Positions 8,812 to 18,525 of a stretch of DNA of 64,000 nt are shown piece after piece. A program made the position numbers and the translations under genes. Numbering within the stretch: position 1 is the first letter of the stretch; the number at the start of each line of letters is the position of its first letter. The stretch lies in the NCBI GenBank assembly GCA_944322935.1, contig CALUQO010000005.1:1-64000 (forward strand). The letters are read 5' to 3'. A model generated the notes under the pieces. The model saw only the letters and a program-made list of their open reading frames with translations. It was not told the origin of the DNA and did no database searches. This DNA is from Candidatus Gastranaerophilales bacterium. Lineage in GTDB: Bacteria > Cyanobacteriota > Vampirovibrionia > Gastranaerophilales > Gastranaerophilaceae.

Positions 8812-10734
8812 TTATTCGTTAAATTCGTGGTGTTGCCTTTTTTCTTCAACACGTTTCATAATTTCTTCAAACTCTTCTTCGTCAAGAGTTTCTCTTTCTA
8901 GAAGTTCTTTGGCTATGACTTCGAGCATATCTCTGTTGCCTAAAAGAAGTTCTTTAGCAAGATTGTATCTTTCATCAACAATCTTTTTAACTTCTCTGTC
9001 TATGTCAGCAGCAATTTCTTCGGAATAATCTCTTGAATGCCCGAAATCTCTGCCCATAAACACGTGTTCTTCGCTCTTTCCGTATGCCATATTACCCATT
9101 TTAAAAGACATACCGTATGTTGTAACCATGTTTCTGGCAGTTGCCGTAACTTTTTCCAAATCGTTTTGAGCACCTGTTGTAATTGAATCGGGGCCGTATA
9201 TAATTTCTTCTGCAACACGACCGCCTAACAGCATAGTAATTCTGTCTAACAGTTGTGATTTCTTCAGTGTCAGATGATCTTTTTCCGGCAGAGTCATCGT
9301 AACGCCTAAAGCCATACCTCTAGGGATAATAGATACTTTGTGAAGAGCGTCAGTATTTTTAAGCAATTTTGCAAGTAATGCGTGGCCGACTTCGTGATAA
9401 GCAGTGTTTTCCTTTTCTTCATCTGAAATTATTCTGCTTTTCTTTTCAGGGCCTGCAATTACCTTATCAATTGCTTCTTCTAAATCCGGCATATCAATCT
9501 TATCCTGATTTTTACGTGCAGCGAGCAATGCTGCTTCGTTTAAAAGGTTCTGCAAATCAGCACCAGTAAAGCCCGGAGTTCTTTTAGCCAGAACTTTTAA
9601 ATCTACGTCGTCAGCAAGAGGTTTATTTTTGGCATGAACTTTAAGAATCTGCTCTCTGCCCAAGATGTCAGGTCTGTGAACAACAATCTGTCTGTCAAAA
9701 CGTCCTGGTCTTAAAAGAGCATTATCTAAAATATCTGGTCTGTTTGTAGCTGCAATTACAATGATATTTGTATTTTCGTCAAAGCCGTCCATTTCAACAA
9801 GCAGCTGGTTAAGAGTTTGTTCTCTTTCATCGTGGCCGCCGCCCATGCCGGCACCTCTCTGGCGTCCTACAGCATCAATTTCATCTATAAATATAATGCA
9901 GGGCTGATGTTTTTTTGCCTGTTCAAATAAATCTCTAACACGCGAAGCACCAACACCGACAAACATTTCAACAAAATCGGAACCGCTTATGGAAAAGAAC
10001 GGGACACCGGCTTCCCCGGCAACGGCTTTTGCCATTAATGTTTTACCTGTACCGGGAACACCGACAAGCAAAACGCCTTTAGGAATTTTAGCACCGAGTT
10101 TTATATATTTTTCGCCGTTTTTAAGGAAGTCCACAATTTCTTCGAGTTCCTGTTTCTCTTCGTCTATACCGGCAACATCGTTAAAAGTAACTTTTACTTT
10201 ACTGTCAAGCATAAGTTTAGCCTTGCTTTTGCCGAAAGACATTGCCTGTGAACCGCCGGATTGCAGTGTTTTAGCCATAAGAATAACAAAACCGATTATT
10301 AATAACAATGGCAGCACTGTTGATAAAATAGCGATAAGCTGTGAAGAATCGCTTGGCTTTTTAACATTTACATCAACTTTGCTTGTCTCAAGTTTTTCAT
10401 ATAAAGAATTATCATTAAGCGGAATCATAACCCTGTATTGGATACTTGGTGCAGCACCAAAACGTTTTGCACTCATAACACCGGTAAACGAATTTGTATT
10501 CTGTGCCGGTTCGGGAACCTTTTGAGTTTCATTTTTTTGCTTAATCGGTTTGGCTATTAACACATCTCTGTCAATTTGTACGGATTCAATTTGTCCGTTT
10601 TTAACCTTTGAAAGGAACTGAGAATATGAAATATCCTGTGTACTTGTTGTTTGTGCCGGGAACAACATGGAGCCCAGACAAAGTACAAGCAGAATTACTA
10701 CAATCCAAATTCCGGTAGATTGGCTTTTGTTCAT
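8812..10734 (-). CDS. ftsH: ATP-dependent zinc metalloprotease FtsH
   Basis: Membrane-bound AAA+ protease that extracts and degrades membrane and regulatory proteins as a hexamer. In order it shows an N-terminal membrane helix (residues 8-25), an external domain, a second helix (about 127-147), the AAA module with Walker A GVPGTGKT and Walker [11 protein letters not shown], the pore motif [12 protein letters not shown], the SRH region [19 protein letters not shown], and the M41 protease site HEVGH. The C-terminus is acidic and Glu-rich. The length of 640 residues is normal. The start is supported by GAGGAAAT six bases upstream of ATG. It is transcribed alone. Confidence 0.98.
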   Translation of the reverse strand: MNKSQSTGIWIVVILLVLCLGSMLFPAQTTSTQDISYSQFLSKVKNGQIESVQIDRDVLIAKPIKQKNETQKVPEPAQNTNSFTGVMSAKRFGAAPSIQYRVMIPLNDNSLYEKLETSKVDVNVKKPSDSSQLIAILSTVLPLLLIIGFVILMAKTLQSGGSQAMSFGKSKAKLMLDSKVKVTFNDVAGIDEEKQELEEIVDFLKNGEKYIKLGAKIPKGVLLVGVPGTGKTLMAKAVAGEAGVPFFSISGSDFVEMFVGVGASRVRDLFEQAKKHQPCIIFIDEIDAVGRQRGAGMGGGHDEREQTLNQLLVEMDGFDENTNIIVIAATNRPDILDNALLRPGRFDRQIVVHRPDILGREQILKVHAKNKPLADDVDLKVLAKRTPGFTGADLQNLLNEAALLAARKNQDKIDMPDLEEAIDKVIAGPEKKSRIISDEEKENTAYHEVGHALLAKLLKNTDALHKVSIIPRGMALGVTMTLPEKDHLTLKKSQLLDRITMLLGGRVAEEIIYGPDSITTGAQNDLEKVTATARNMVTTYGMSFKMGNMAYGKSEEHVFMGRDFGHSRDYSEEIAADIDREVKKIVDERYNLAKELLLGNRDMLEVIAKELLERETLDEEEFEEIMKRVEEKRQHHEFNE

Positions 10735-10879
10735 TAATATTTCCTCTAATATATTTGTCGTTCAGTTATAAGATTATAACACATTTTGTAAACTTATGTA
10801 AATTATAAACCAAAAATCATAAAGTTTAAATTAAATTTGCCGATAAATATAGTACAAGCAATAAGGGGTATGAAAACAA

Positions 10880-11404
10880 ATGAGTTTTGGCGTTACATTA
10901 AATACAAACAGAAATTACATCGATACAGCAGCAATCAATGAAGTTGCAAAACAGATTTTTACAAATGCTCAATCAAAAACAGCACAGACTTCAGATTTAG
11001 GCAACATTGATTTAACAAAATTCAGAAGAGCCGATGTAGGTATCGACTTATACAGCCAAAGAACAGATATTGATACTGCTAAATTTGTTGCAGTAAGAAA
11101 CGCAGGCCTTGATATTAATTTGAATCAAAACTTTATAACTAATGTTCAATACTTAAATACAATGGCAGCATTAGACGCAACAAAAGTTCAAAAAAATGTT
11201 GAAGGCAAAATGATTGCACCTGTTGCAGAAGGCGAAAAATCAGAAGTTAAAAACATTTTCAACCTCCCTGAAACTGTTGAATTGACTAATGCAAAAACAT
11301 TAGACAAAGACAAAAGAGGTTCTAACCCGTTCTCTTTCTTCTCTATGAACACTAACAAAGGCAAAGAAAAACAGGAAGAAAAAATTGTAAATATCTTTGC
11401 ATAA
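10880..11404 (+). CDS. Hypothetical protein, soluble, lineage-type
   Basis: I do not recognise this 174-residue protein. It begins MSFGVTLNTNRNYIDTAAINE, has no cysteine, no signal peptide and no membrane segment, and is rich in Asn, Thr and Asp. The tail is Lys/Glu-rich and ends KEEKIVNIFA-like. The reading frame uses the same codons as its neighbours and is preceded by GGGG about eight bases before the ATG. A hairpin terminator follows at 11453. It is divergent from ftsH. Confidence 0.6.
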   Translation: MSFGVTLNTNRNYIDTAAINEVAKQIFTNAQSKTAQTSDLGNIDLTKFRRADVGIDLYSQRTDIDTAKFVAVRNAGLDINLNQNFITNVQYLNTMAALDATKVQKNVEGKMIAPVAEGEKSEVKNIFNLPETVELTNAKTLDKDKRGSNPFSFFSMNTNKGKEKQEEKIVNIFA

Positions 11405-11452
11405 TTAAAAATTATTATTAACATATTCCCCTTCTTATATGCTTGATTATTA

Positions 11453-11478
11453 GATGAGTTTTTACTCATCTTTTTTTT
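11453..11478 (+). terminator. Intrinsic terminator
   Basis: GATGAGT and ACTCATC form the stem, followed by eight T. It ends the gene at 10880-11404. Confidence 0.85.
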
Positions 11479-11482
11479 GAAT

Positions 11483-11512
11483 AAAAAAGAGATGTTGTGT
11501 CATCTCTTTTTT
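11483..11512. terminator. Bidirectional terminator
   Basis: AAAAAAGAGATG and CATCTCTTTTTT form a perfect 12-base stem with a 6-base loop. On the minus strand it closes the HExxH gene that ends at 11518. Confidence 0.85.
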
Positions 11513-11517
11513 CGGGG

Positions 11518-12375
11518 TTACAAGTTGTCATCTTCAAAGCCCGGCGAACGTGATGGCAGATTAGCATATCCGGGATTTGCAAAGACGGTTTTCCTTATGT
11601 ATTTACTTGTATAATTCCCCTTTACAAAAAGTTTTTTGAGTGTATTTTCCCTTACGGCAAGAGGGTGCATGCTGTCTGTATACTGCGGATATTTTTCCGA
11701 AAGCTGCGTCCATACAGCGGCTTCCATTGTCCAGGCGTATGTCTCTTCATTTAGTGAATTAAAATCATCCTGATGCAGGGCCTCATGGGCCAATACTGCA
11801 GCAAGAGCAGGTTTTGGTGCATCTTGATGCTTTTTATTTATATAAATATACAACCTGTCCTTTTTTTTCCAGCCTAATGCATCAAAATTTGTGTAGGCCT
11901 GGCCGAATTTGCTTAAATCCTCAAAATCAACCTGCATCGGCTTTTCGGATAAATTGTTGCCAAGAATTGCCCGTCTTGAGAATTCGCCCAATCCGCCTCT
12001 TAATAATTCCAGAGCTTCCATAATATGCTCATCTTTGGTCACACCTTTATAAACTTTTTTCAGATTTTTGGAACGCTCTTTCTGCTCTTCGGAAATTGGA
12101 TTACCTTCACTATCCTTGTATACTTTTTGTTCTTCTTTAGTATCCTTTTTATGTGAATTATCCAATGTTTTTACATTTTTATTTGATTGTATATTTTTGC
12201 GGCTGTTTGATTTTTTAGTGTTTTGTTGTGAGGTAACAGCTTTATAATTGCTTGCATTTTTTATGTTTACCCTTGGCTTTAATTGCGGAGAATCTGCCGC
12301 GAGAGCTTCCGGCGCAAAAGAGAAAATACACATTATTCCTGCTAAAAAAAACGATAAAATCTTTTTCTTATTCAA
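11518..12375 (-). CDS. Exported putative HExxH zinc metallopeptidase
   Basis: A 285-residue protein with a signal peptide (basic MNKKK, hydrophobic core, cleavage likely after EALA near residue 26). Residues 27-110 are a Lys/Asn/Ser-rich, probably disordered linker. The folded C-terminal part has LAAVLAHEALHQDD, an HExxH zinc site (H197, E198, H201), followed by NSLNEETYAW with E210/E211 as a possible third ligand. This supports a periplasmic or surface peptidase, but the family is not one I can name. The start codon appears to be TTG with AAGGA five bases before it; the next ATG lies inside the signal core. It is monocistronic. Confidence 0.7.
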   Translation of the reverse strand: MNKKKILSFFLAGIMCIFSFAPEALAADSPQLKPRVNIKNASNYKAVTSQQNTKKSNSRKNIQSNKNVKTLDNSHKKDTKEEQKVYKDSEGNPISEEQKERSKNLKKVYKGVTKDEHIMEALELLRGGLGEFSRRAILGNNLSEKPMQVDFEDLSKFGQAYTNFDALGWKKKDRLYIYINKKHQDAPKPALAAVLAHEALHQDDFNSLNEETYAWTMEAAVWTQLSEKYPQYTDSMHPLAVRENTLKKLFVKGNYTSKYIRKTVFANPGYANLPSRSPGFEDDNL

Positions 12376-12753
12376 TAATCCTTACCCGTCTTTGACTAAT
12401 TCCGTACCCGTGTACAAAAACGACTGTTACCAGCCTGTTTAATGGCATCCCCAAAATTTTATTTTGCTTTTTAGGCGTTCAATTTCAGTTTTTGAGTCGG
12501 TACTTGTTAATATTATTAATTATTATTTTTATGATATCAAATTTATCTGGCTTTGTGAAAAGATTTGTAAAGAAACAAATTGTCGTAATTACCCATTGAT
12601 AATTTTGTAAAAACAGATAAAAATATCTTAAAATATCTGTATATCATGCTTGACGCAAAGGTTTTAGATGTTATGATTTAGGAACGAATAATGTATTTTA
12701 TTTAGTTTACGCCACCAACTTAAACTGACTAAAATAAATAAAGGAACAAAAAA
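12376..12753. other. Intergenic region upstream of rpsO
   Basis: AT-rich divergent region. I see the rpsO promoter at 12650-12677 and no other supported element. The rpsO leader is about 70 bases long and may serve S15 autoregulation, but no clear structure was identified. Confidence 0.4.
12650..12677 (+). promoter_or_regulatory. Sigma70-type promoter of rpsO
   Basis: TTGACG (12650-12655), a 16-base spacer and TATGAT (12672-12677). It predicts a start near 12684. Confidence 0.75.
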
Positions 12754-13029
12754 ATGGCAATAAATTTAGCAAAAGAAGAAAAAGCTGCAATCATCAAAAA
12801 ATTCGGTAAAGACGCTAAAGACTCCGGTTCTGCTGAAGTACAAATCGCTCTTTTAACTCAAAAAATTTCTGAATTGACAGAACACCTTAAATCTAACAAA
12901 AAAGATTTTCAAGGCAGAAGAGGTCTTTTGATGATGGTAGGTCAAAGAAAAAGACTTTTAGCTTATGTTAAAAAACAGGATTTACAAAAATACAGAGATT
13001 TAATCAAAACTTTAGGTATCAGAGGTTAA
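12754..13029 (+). CDS. rpsO: 30S ribosomal protein S15
   Basis: Primary 16S-rRNA-binding protein of the small subunit. The 91 residues cover the whole family, including the signatures [13 protein letters not shown] and [20 protein letters not shown], which contact the rRNA three-way junction. AAAGGAAC is the ribosome site. It is transcribed alone from the promoter at 12650 and closed by a terminator at 13071. pnp is not next to it, unlike in many bacteria. Confidence 0.98.
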   Translation: MAINLAKEEKAAIIKKFGKDAKDSGSAEVQIALLTQKISELTEHLKSNKKDFQGRRGLLMMVGQRKRLLAYVKKQDLQKYRDLIKTLGIRG

Positions 13030-13068
13030 TCACTATTTTTTGAACCTGACAACCATTTTGAAATTAAA

Positions 13069-13107
13069 AAGGCTTCGCAAAACAAAATTCGCGGAGTCTT
13101 TTTTTAC
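13069..13107 (+). terminator. Intrinsic terminator of rpsO
   Basis: GGCTTCGC pairs with GCGGAGTC (one G-T wobble), followed by a run of seven T. Confidence 0.8.
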
Positions 13108-13153
13108 ATAAATTAATGCTCCCAAAAATGTTGTATATAGTATAATAATTTGT

Positions 13154-14986
13154 ATGGGACGGAATTATAAAAGCGACAAAGAGAAGTTTAAAGAATTTGA
13201 TAAAAAGCTTATTTTCTGGCAGATTATCTGCATACTTGTAAGCTTTGTTATAATAGTTTATTTGTTTTTAATAATGGTCGTCGATATAAAAGACTATCGT
13301 GCACAGGCAAAACGTCAAAGAGCTGCCAAAAATTTTGTTATGCGCGGGGACATACTGGATAGAAACGGTATAAAACTAGCCTCTGATCAAACCTCTTTTG
13401 ATGTATTTGCCCATCAGGAATACTATGACCATACTCCTAACGAACTTGCGGCAATGCTTGCTCCAATATTAAATGTTAACAAAAACCAGCTTGCCAAAAA
13501 GCTTGCACAGGATGAAAAAGTTATTTCTCTAAAAAAAGATGTATCCAGAACAACAGCACAGGCCGTACGCAAACTGGGTCTGAGAGAAATAAGCCTGGAT
13601 AAAAAGAATGAACGTGTATACCCACAGGGCACAATGGCTGCTCACGTTCTGGGGTATTACAATGCAAACGCTGATGTTGCCGCTGGCGTTGAGTATACAG
13701 CCAAAGATAAACTTGAAGAAGTTGAACAGAATGTCAGCCTTGAAAAAACACGTGACGGCGATATCATTTACGAAGTCGATACCGACCCTGAATCTACAAC
13801 CTCGCCGCTAAAAGGCAAATCAATAACTTTAACAATAGATTCAGCAATCCAGCATATCTGCGAAGTTGAATTAAACAAAGTTATAAAAGAAAAAGGTGCT
13901 CTAAGGGGTACTGTCATAGTAATGAATCCTAAAAACGGAGAAATACTCGGATATGCAGTTTATCCAAGTTACAACCCGAATGATTTCAACAAAGCAACAC
14001 TCACACAGTTAACCAACTGGACATTGAGCGATGTATTTGAACCGGGTTCTACTTTTAAAACTCTAACTATTGCTTCTGCAATAGAAAACGGAAGACTGTT
14101 TGAAGATTCAAAAATTCTGGATACGGGGAAAATTGAAATAGATAAATGGGTAATTAAAAATTATGACTATGCAACCCGACCATATCCCGGCAACATTGAC
14201 CTGTATTACTTATTTGAACACTCAAGCAACGTAGGCAGTGCCAAAGCAGCTTTGATGATGACAAGAAACGAACACTACAATGTTCTTAAAAAATTCGGAA
14301 TCGGAGAAAAAACGGGTATTGACCTGCCGGGAGAATCCAGAGGTCTTTTGCCGCCGCCTTCTGACTGGCAAAAATCCACACATGCCTCAATCGGATACGG
14401 CTACAGTATTTCAGTTACGGCAATACAGATGGTATCTGCAATCTCTGCGCTTGCAAATAACGGTGTAAGAGTGACGCCGCACGTAATTAAATATTCTCCG
14501 GAAGAGGAAGCTCTAAAGGTTAAACGAATACAGACTATTAAACCGGAAACTGCCCAAACAATCACAAAACTTCTTGCCGGCAGCATAGGCCGTTCAAAGT
14601 CAGTTGTAAACCTTGAAGACTACCATGTTGCGGCCAAAACAGGTACAGCAAGAAAATCAATTACCGGTGCAAAAGGATACACAAATAAGCTAGTCACCTC
14701 TATCATCGGTTACTTCCCTGCAACAAATCCACAAATAGAGATATATGTTGTAATAGATTCGCCATCTAAAGGCGCTTTGTGGGGTAACACGGTCGCAGGT
14801 CCGGTATTTAGAGAAGTGGCTCTGCAAACAGCAAGAATATTAAATATTGCACCCGACAGAACTCCGCCGCCGCCAAAAACTGTAAAAAAAGCTGTAAAAA
14901 AGTCAGCAGCTCCAAAACCCAAAACTGAAACTAAAAAAGCACCTGTGCCCAAAATCGTAAAAAAAAGCGAATCTCAAACGGATTAG
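13154..14986 (+). CDS. ftsI: Peptidoglycan transpeptidase, FtsI/PBP3-like penicillin-binding protein
   Basis: Class B penicillin-binding protein that cross-links peptidoglycan, probably at the division septum. After a short cytoplasmic part there is one membrane helix (about residues 21-43), then the PBP dimerisation region (MRGDILDRNG at 63-72), then the transpeptidase domain with S299-TF-K302 (nucleophile motif), S357-S-N359 and K495-T-G-T498. No glycosyltransferase domain and no PASTA repeat are present. The tail after residue 560 is Pro/Lys/Ala-rich and probably disordered. murE follows after 22 bases, the order found in dcw clusters, which favours FtsI over an elongation PBP2. Confidence 0.93.
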   Translation: MGRNYKSDKEKFKEFDKKLIFWQIICILVSFVIIVYLFLIMVVDIKDYRAQAKRQRAAKNFVMRGDILDRNGIKLASDQTSFDVFAHQEYYDHTPNELAAMLAPILNVNKNQLAKKLAQDEKVISLKKDVSRTTAQAVRKLGLREISLDKKNERVYPQGTMAAHVLGYYNANADVAAGVEYTAKDKLEEVEQNVSLEKTRDGDIIYEVDTDPESTTSPLKGKSITLTIDSAIQHICEVELNKVIKEKGALRGTVIVMNPKNGEILGYAVYPSYNPNDFNKATLTQLTNWTLSDVFEPGSTFKTLTIASAIENGRLFEDSKILDTGKIEIDKWVIKNYDYATRPYPGNIDLYYLFEHSSNVGSAKAALMMTRNEHYNVLKKFGIGEKTGIDLPGESRGLLPPPSDWQKSTHASIGYGYSISVTAIQMVSAISALANNGVRVTPHVIKYSPEEEALKVKRIQTIKPETAQTITKLLAGSIGRSKSVVNLEDYHVAAKTGTARKSITGAKGYTNKLVTSIIGYFPATNPQIEIYVVIDSPSKGALWGNTVAGPVFREVALQTARILNIAPDRTPPPPKTVKKAVKKSAAPKPKTETKKAPVPKIVKKSESQTD

Positions 14987-15008
14987 AAATACAAATAAGG
15001 AACTAACC

Positions 15009-16487
15009 ATGAAACTGAGCGAACTTGTTAAAAACATAAAAGTAAAGGATACAGTTAATAATAGAGAAACTGAAATTACAGGCATTTCTTATAATTCAAA
15101 AACAATAAAAAAGGGCGAAATCTTTGTTTGTCTTAAAGGAGAAAATACAGACGGCCATGATTATGCAAAAATGGCTGTAGAAAACGGAGCAAGCGCACTT
15201 TTTTGTGAAAAGCAGCTTGACCTTGAAGTACCTCAGGTAATTGTTGAATCCACAAGACACCAGATAGCCGATCTTGCTGCTGCTTTTTATGACTACCCGT
15301 CACAAAAAATCAACCTAATCGGAGTTACTGGTACTAACGGAAAAACAACCGTAACACATCTTATACAAAGAATCATTGAAGACGCAAACCATAAATGTGC
15401 TCTTATAGGGACTCTGGGATATAAACTGTCCGGCAAAGATACTTACCACGATGCAAAACACACAACACCTCAGGCACCTGAGCTGCAAAAAACATTAAAA
15501 ATGATTTGTGATAACAATATTGATTATGTAGCGATGGAAGTAAGCTCCCATGCACTTGAACAGAATCGTGTCGGCTGCTGTGACTTTAACGGAGCGGTGT
15601 TTACAAACCTTACTCAAGATCACCTCGATTACCACATCACAATGAACAATTATTTTGAAGCCAAAGCACTTTTGTTTAAAGGTTTAAAAGCCGGAGGCTT
15701 TGCCGTAATCAACAACGATGACGAATACGCACAGAAATTCAAAAGTGTTGTGCCAAACGGCGTAATTATATACACATACGGAATAAAAAACGATGCAGAC
15801 ATAACAGCTTCTAATATTGAGTTTTCAATCCACGGAGCACAATTTGACTGCCTTGTTAACGGAGTAACTAAAAAAATTAATCTGCAAATGAACGGTATGT
15901 TCAGCGTTTACAATGCACTGGCTGCATTAACAGCCGGTATAGCTGCAGGATTCGACACAGATATTTGCATTAAAGCACTTGAAGAAACCAAAAGTGTTGA
16001 CGGAAGGTTTGAAATAGTTAACAAACAGCCGCTTGTTATTGTAGACTATGCACATACCCCTGACGGACTCTTGAACGTTTTGAAGGCGGCAAGAGAGCTG
16101 ACACCGAAAGACAGCAATCTTATTTGTATGTTCGGCTGCGGGGGGGACAGAGACGCAACAAAACGTCCCAAGATGGGCAAAATTGCTGAAGAAGCAGCTG
16201 ATATTGTTGTTGTAACCTCGGACAACCCGAGAAGCGAAGACCCACAGCTTATTATATCCGACATTCTGGCCGGCATAAAAACAGTAAATACACAAAAGGT
16301 TTATGTAGAGCCGGACAGAAGAACTGCTATATCCATGCTAAAAAATATTGCAAAAGAAAAAGATGTTGTAGTTCTTGCCGGAAAAGGGCATGAAGATTAC
16401 CAAATACTCAAAGATAAAACAATACATTTTGACGACAGAGAAGAAGCACGTAAAGTTTTTGCAACAAATGACCGTGTAAGTGTTTAA
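15009..16487 (+). CDS. murE: UDP-MurNAc-L-Ala-D-Glu:meso-diaminopimelate ligase
   Basis: Adds the third amino acid to the peptidoglycan stem peptide in the cytoplasm. The ATP site GTNGKTT lies at residues 108-114, and the AHTPDGL and GCGGDRD motifs of Mur ligases are present. The motif SDNPRSEDP near residue 402 is the DNPR signature of enzymes that use meso-diaminopimelate, consistent with a diderm-type wall. The length of 492 residues is normal. It is translated from AAGGAAC eight bases upstream of ATG and sits in an operon with the upstream transpeptidase. Confidence 0.97.
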   Translation: MKLSELVKNIKVKDTVNNRETEITGISYNSKTIKKGEIFVCLKGENTDGHDYAKMAVENGASALFCEKQLDLEVPQVIVESTRHQIADLAAAFYDYPSQKINLIGVTGTNGKTTVTHLIQRIIEDANHKCALIGTLGYKLSGKDTYHDAKHTTPQAPELQKTLKMICDNNIDYVAMEVSSHALEQNRVGCCDFNGAVFTNLTQDHLDYHITMNNYFEAKALLFKGLKAGGFAVINNDDEYAQKFKSVVPNGVIIYTYGIKNDADITASNIEFSIHGAQFDCLVNGVTKKINLQMNGMFSVYNALAALTAGIAAGFDTDICIKALEETKSVDGRFEIVNKQPLVIVDYAHTPDGLLNVLKAARELTPKDSNLICMFGCGGDRDATKRPKMGKIAEEAADIVVVTSDNPRSEDPQLIISDILAGIKTVNTQKVYVEPDRRTAISMLKNIAKEKDVVVLAGKGHEDYQILKDKTIHFDDREEARKVFATNDRVSV

Positions 16488-16634
16488 AAATTTTAAAAAT
16501 GGGTATTATTATAATATGGACTCTTTTATTTCCATATTAAAAAAAATACTTGAAAACTGCGCCTTTATTTGTCGTAAAGGGCTTGCTACAATGTTCGGCA
16601 ACTTCTGTTAGGAAGAAAATCAGATTGAAAAATG
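16488..16634 (+). other. Short intergenic segment with a possible 31-codon ORF
   Basis: A TATAATATGG sequence leads into an ATG at 16516 with 31 open codons ending at 16611. The peptide would begin MDSFISILKKILENC and would be hydrophobic/basic with four Cys. There is no ribosome site, so this would need leaderless translation. It could equally be a chance frame in the murE 3' region. Confidence 0.2.
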
Positions 16635-16678
16635 AAAAAAGCTCCCGATTAAATCATCGGGAGCTTTGCAGTTTTATT
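16635..16678. terminator. Bidirectional terminator between murE and the minus-strand gene
   Basis: AAAGCTCCCGAT and ATCGGGAGCTTT form a perfect 12-base stem with T-rich flanks on both sides. Confidence 0.9.
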
Positions 16679-17241
16679 TAATGAACTATATTATCAGGTG
16701 ATATAATTGCTGGCTGTTGAGTTTCTTCTTGTGGTTGGACTGTTTTTACATTTTTATCGTCAATATTATTTTGACTTTTCTTTTTAGCTTCTTTTGCTGC
16801 TTTTTTTGCTTTTTTCAAATCTTTTTTATATTTTATATTTGTATCCAGACGACACTCGTTAATTAATTTTTGGTAATACATCTCTTTTTCGGCAGGATTT
16901 GTTATTTTTTCAGCTTCCAACAAACCATTTTCAAATTTTATCTTTCTGTCATAGTATCCTTTGTTTTTTAACTTTGTTGTGGAGTGAACAACCATAGGGA
17001 TACCTATTGGAGCTGTTATTATCAAAGTTGTTAAGAATATACCGGAAGAAAGTTCAGCAATTGATTTCCCTCTTGAAAAATTACGAGGATTTTCATATTT
17101 TTTAGGAACATAATCATTCCAAATAGGTGCTACTACTTCTTCTTTTTGTGTCGCATTTTGTAGAGCAGTATCTTCTGCATATACGCATAAATTAGTACAT
17201 AATAGCATCAAAGAAATACTCAAGTTTAAAAATTTTTTCAT
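16678..17241 (-). CDS. Hypothetical exported/membrane protein
   Basis: I do not recognise this protein. Translation is taken from the ATG at 17241 (MKKFLNLSISLMLLCTNL), which gives a proper signal peptide with cleavage near VYA-ED and 187 residues. An upstream start at 17268 would overlap speE. A second hydrophobic segment (IAELSSGIFLTTLIITAPIG) lies near residues 60-80, so it may stay in the membrane. The rest is charged, ending in a Lys/Ala-rich helix (KKDLKKAKKAAKEAKKK) and a Gln/Pro tail. It lies 16 bases downstream of speE on the same strand and may be cotranscribed. Confidence 0.6.
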   Translation of the reverse strand: MKKFLNLSISLMLLCTNLCVYAEDTALQNATQKEEVVAPIWNDYVPKKYENPRNFSRGKSIAELSSGIFLTTLIITAPIGIPMVVHSTTKLKNKGYYDRKIKFENGLLEAEKITNPAEKEMYYQKLINECRLDTNIKYKKDLKKAKKAAKEAKKKSQNNIDDKNVKTVQPQEETQQPAIISPDNIVH

Positions 17242-17257
17242 ATACTTATAAAACCTT

Positions 17258-18097
17258 TTATTTAACAAGTTCTTTTACAAAATTAGGCAAAGCAAAACGT
17301 GCAAGATGATATTCTTTGTTATAAATTTTGCACTGCTTTGATATTTTTTCAGCTCTGGCTTCATCAATGTAGCTCAAAGGTTTAACTGTTTCAGAACAGA
17401 AACACCAGCTCCAATATCCTCCCGGATAAGACGGAATCGGCCCTGTAAAAGTATCCACTATCGGGAATACTTTTCTCAAAAGCGGATACATCTTTTTCAT
17501 TTCAGCCTGATTAATGAATGGAGATTCAGATTGTGCAGCCATAATGCCGCCTTCTTTTAGCGCCTCTTTAACGTTTGTATAAAATTCTTCAGTAAACAAA
17601 CCTTCTCCGGGGCCCATCGGATCGGTAGAATCTATTAAAATAACATCATACTGTGCTTTTTTATCTTTAATAAACTCTATGGCGTCTTCAATTCTTACTT
17701 CAACCTTCGGATTATCAAGCTCACAGCCTATGGTTGGAAGATATTTTTTGCAAGCATCAACAACCATACCATCAATCTCACAAAGCACAACCTTTTTAAC
17801 CGTATCGTGCTTTAAAACTTCTCTTATTGTACCGCCGTCACCGCCGCCTATAACCAGTACTGACTCAGGGTTTTTGTGATTAATCATAGGAATGTGAGAA
17901 ATCATTTCATGATAATAAAATTCATCACGCTCTGTTGTCATCATTAATCCATCCAGAGTAAGAACTCTGCCCATGGATTCTGTATCAAAAATATCAACCT
18001 TTTGAAATTCAGATTGTGCACTAAACAAAGTCTCTTTAACCGTCATACAACATCCGAACCCATCTTTGCTAAGTTCACAATATTTCATGTCCAACAT
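17258..18097 (-). CDS. speE: Polyamine aminopropyltransferase (spermidine synthase)
   Basis: Transfers the aminopropyl group of decarboxylated SAM to putrescine to make spermidine. The Rossmann fold carries VLVIGGGDGGTIREVLKH, the decarboxylated-SAM site; LIDSTDPMGPGEGLFTEEFY holds the catalytic Asp and the putrescine-binding loop. The N-terminal beta-strand domain and the length of 279 residues are typical. The start at 18097 is preceded by GAGGG nine bases upstream; an ATG nine bases further in is possible. No speD, speA or speB is in the window. Confidence 0.96.
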   Translation of the reverse strand: MLDMKYCELSKDGFGCCMTVKETLFSAQSEFQKVDIFDTESMGRVLTLDGLMMTTERDEFYYHEMISHIPMINHKNPESVLVIGGGDGGTIREVLKHDTVKKVVLCEIDGMVVDACKKYLPTIGCELDNPKVEVRIEDAIEFIKDKKAQYDVILIDSTDPMGPGEGLFTEEFYTNVKEALKEGGIMAAQSESPFINQAEMKKMYPLLRKVFPIVDTFTGPIPSYPGGYWSWCFCSETVKPLSYIDEARAEKISKQCKIYNKEYHLARFALPNFVKELVK

Positions 18098-18525
18098 AAT
18101 TGTACCCTCTTCTTAACTAATCAGTGTTTTAGATTATAACACAATAAAAATAAACAAAGTATAAAACAGGTATTTTTCTTTTTGTGTATAATTAAGCACA
18201 ATTTTGTCGCCGAATTATGTAACATATACAATTCAGAAGCATCAGGCTTTTGAGGTATACATCAATCGTTTGTGTTCAGAATCTTTTCGACGTTTTTTCT
18301 TTTCTTAGATATTTTTCTTAATTGTTATACGGCACGCAGATACTTCGTATTGGCTTAGCTTGTCTCCATTATGCACGATACTCAATCGTGCTCGCGGGGT
18401 CTTGCCCCCCGCTTACAGGACTAGCTCCTTTCAGTCGCAGCGTCCGTCCCAAATTCGCACACCGCTTGCGCGGTAAAGATTGTTATTTAACTCCATTTCC
18501 GAGGCAAATAACAGAAATGACCTTG
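18098..18525. repeat. Intergenic repeat cluster (18.2-18.4 kb)
   Basis: Contains three blocks found elsewhere: a GAATTATGTAACATATACAA-type segment (about 18211-18230), the inverted copy of the 128-193 block (about 18231-18285), and the hairpin-repeat context (18314-18350). The last ends in ATACTTCGTAT with only a 4-5 bp stem. Then comes a GC-rich hairpin (GCGGGGTCTTGCCCCCCGC, about 18394-18412). Open frames across it are not gene-like. Confidence 0.65.

Noticed and set aside
10000-10525. 178-codon plus-strand frame inside ftsH
   Set aside because: Shadow of ftsH; the minus-strand frame carries all AAA+ and M41 motifs.
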